In this document: in pieces, positions 62,778 to 64,000 of the stretch
Numbering within the stretch: position 1 is the stretch's first letter
Layout of the letters: each line of letters starts with the position of its first letter
Assembly: GCA_040954595.2 (NCBI GenBank)
Contig: CM082576.2
Coordinates: forward strand, 8,928,001 to 8,992,000
Source of the DNA: Balanoglossus misakiensis
Taxonomy: Eukaryota > Hemichordata
Length of the DNA stretch: 64,000 nucleotides
Direction of reading: 5' to 3'
Program-made: the position numbers and the translations under genes
The notes under the pieces: model-generated
Database searches by the model: none
Told to the model about the DNA's origin: nothing
Seen by the model: the letters and a program-made list of their open reading frames with translations, nothing else

Positions 62778-63915
62778 TTATGGCTGGCACTTAGAGTAAG
62801 ATCGTGCTTGTTTCCCTTCCATTTCCTCGTACTGTCTATTGACACAGTCTTCAAACCGTGCAAACACGTCGTCGAGTTCCTTGTACAGCATGTCAAAGTT
62901 CCTTTCGTTTCCTATACAAATAGAAATCAAAGTGGATGTATTAGAGCGACTACTATGATTGGATTAGATAAACGGCAGACAAACGTCAACTGTGGCTGTA
63001 CCTATACAACGTCACACAAGACGCTGAGATGAACATGTACATGTCGAGGGTTTTTGGCAAGCTTTCAGAACTAAGGAAAATTGCCATCGATGTCTCTGTA
63101 GCCTGGAATACTACCCACCCCGTTCTGAGAATACAACTTTCATCACAGAGACGAATACATATTAAGAGGTCGGTTCTGCTTCGCGCATGTCACCCCCAAA
63201 TAGTAAGAACACTCGCATTTCTTTCACAGCTTCACTCAATATCCCGAAGTCTCAAAATTATATATAAGCAATGCCACAATTGGCCTCTAGTTACAGACAT
63301 CATCACAGCTGTCATACAACGTTTGCCATCGTGCAATCTTACCGTTGTCGTTCATCTTGCCTCTCATCAGCTTATCTTTCCAGTAAGACCAGGCACGCCC
63401 CACCACGGTCTTCGCCTTTTTCATCAGATATTGGGCCAATTCGTCCTGGCGTATTTTGGGTCGATTAACGCTGCGCGCCTTGATGCATGCATTGTTTATG
63501 ACAGCAAGCAAGAGCATCATGAAAATCCAGACTTGAAAGAAGATGAAGGCAGACAATAGTAATTCAGGAGAGATATAGACGTCGGAGAGCAGCTCTTGTT
63601 TTCCGTGCTGAATGCAATTGACAAGTGCTCCAAAGAGAAACAACATGGTGGAGTAAAGGTCTCTGAAGAAGTGCGTTATTTGGCCGTACATCAGATGGAA
63701 CAGCTGTGAAAATGCCAAGAAGAGCAAGGTTTTCAAGAAGGCGAAAGACTTCAGCTCTGGCCAAGCGACGCGCACAGTTGTCAGCAGAAAGTTGAGCTCG
63801 GGGTTAAAGCTAAGAAGGCGCAAGAAACTGATAATTGTCATGAATGATATCACGGCCAAAAACGTCACGAAGACGTCGTCGGCGAACATCATCCAGCGCG
63901 CGCGGGAGATGGAAC
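62778..63915 (-). CDS. Polycystin (PKD) family channel, C-terminal exons (partial)
   Basis: Two exons on - are in the window: 63915-63343 and 62911-62778; the 5' part lies beyond 64000. Together they encode about 235 residues. In order: a membrane helix (DDVFVTFLAVISFMTIISFL) leading into the LRLLSFNPELNFLLTTVR linker typical of polycystins; a second helix (FLKTLLFLAFSQLFHLMYG); a pore-helix segment FRDLYSTMLFLFGALVN; a last helix ending MLLLAVINNAC; then a short cytoplasmic tail with a possible coiled coil (NFDMLYKELDDVFARFED) and stop. Polycystins are six-helix cation channel subunits of cilia and other membranes. The pore segment lacks the acidic residue of PKD2-type filters, which points to the PKD1/PKD1L side or to a divergent PKD2. 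No EF-hand is seen in the tail. Confidence 0.87.
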
Positions 63916-64000
63916 CTGCAAACAAAGACAATCTGTCAAGAAACAGCAGGTGATGGAATTCAGTTGTTAATCAATCTGAATGTTGCAGTTAAGATGAAAC

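Noticed and set aside
1-64000. tRNA, rRNA, CRISPR, retrotransposon or integrated virus
   Set aside because: I looked for tRNA box pairs, reverse-transcriptase or integrase frames, and regularly spaced repeats, and found none beyond the weak A/B-box hint at 53688-53810.

Overview
The window is animal nuclear DNA: AT-rich, with long introns, GT-AG splice sites, microsatellites and metazoan-only gene families. The N-terminal motifs of the Prox protein are very close to those of vertebrate PROX1, while the compact introns elsewhere and the gene mix suggest a non-vertebrate bilaterian, possibly a marine invertebrate deuterostome or lophotrochozoan. The species cannot be named from the sequence.

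Left part (1-36,600): one developmental regulator, a Prospero/Prox homeobox gene on the + strand (434-10,862, three coding exons, 728 aa). Its first coding intron (2,123-2,334) is an AT-AC minor-spliceosome (U12-type) intron at the edge of the homeodomain, which recalls the Drosophila prospero twintron. An 8 kb second intron, a long AT-rich 3' region and about 22 kb without genes follow. I see no credible coding sequence there. It reads like the regulatory landscape of a transcription factor, and I list several near-perfect palindromic or clustered binding-site-like motifs (RFX X-boxes, RUNX, CRE, POU octamers, nuclear-receptor half-sites).

Right part (36,600-64,000): a dense block of six genes. 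Two NAALADase/glutamate carboxypeptidase II family (M28B) ectopeptidases stand in inverted orientation: A on - (36,637-43,962, 827 aa) and B on + (51,300-61,422, 747 aa). Each has 17 coding exons with identical splice phases. Between them lie a secreted carbohydrate-binding family 9-like protein on - (45,218-48,690, 368 aa) and a CCDC167-like tail-anchored protein on + (48,994-50,020, 90 aa), which share a 303-bp divergent promoter. A stathmin-domain-like gene on - (54,094-55,374, 357 aa) is nested antisense in the first intron of NAALADase B. The last two exons of a polycystin-family channel on - (62,778-63,915) end the window; its 5' part lies outside.

All exon models were built by eye from splice-site consensus, reading-frame continuity and family knowledge. 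Every multi-exon model closes in frame. The window holds no operon, CRISPR array or recognised transposon. The most unusual items are the U12 intron in Prox, the uncharacterised animal CBM9-like secreted protein, the altered substrate-pocket residues shared by the two peptidases, and the nested antisense gene.
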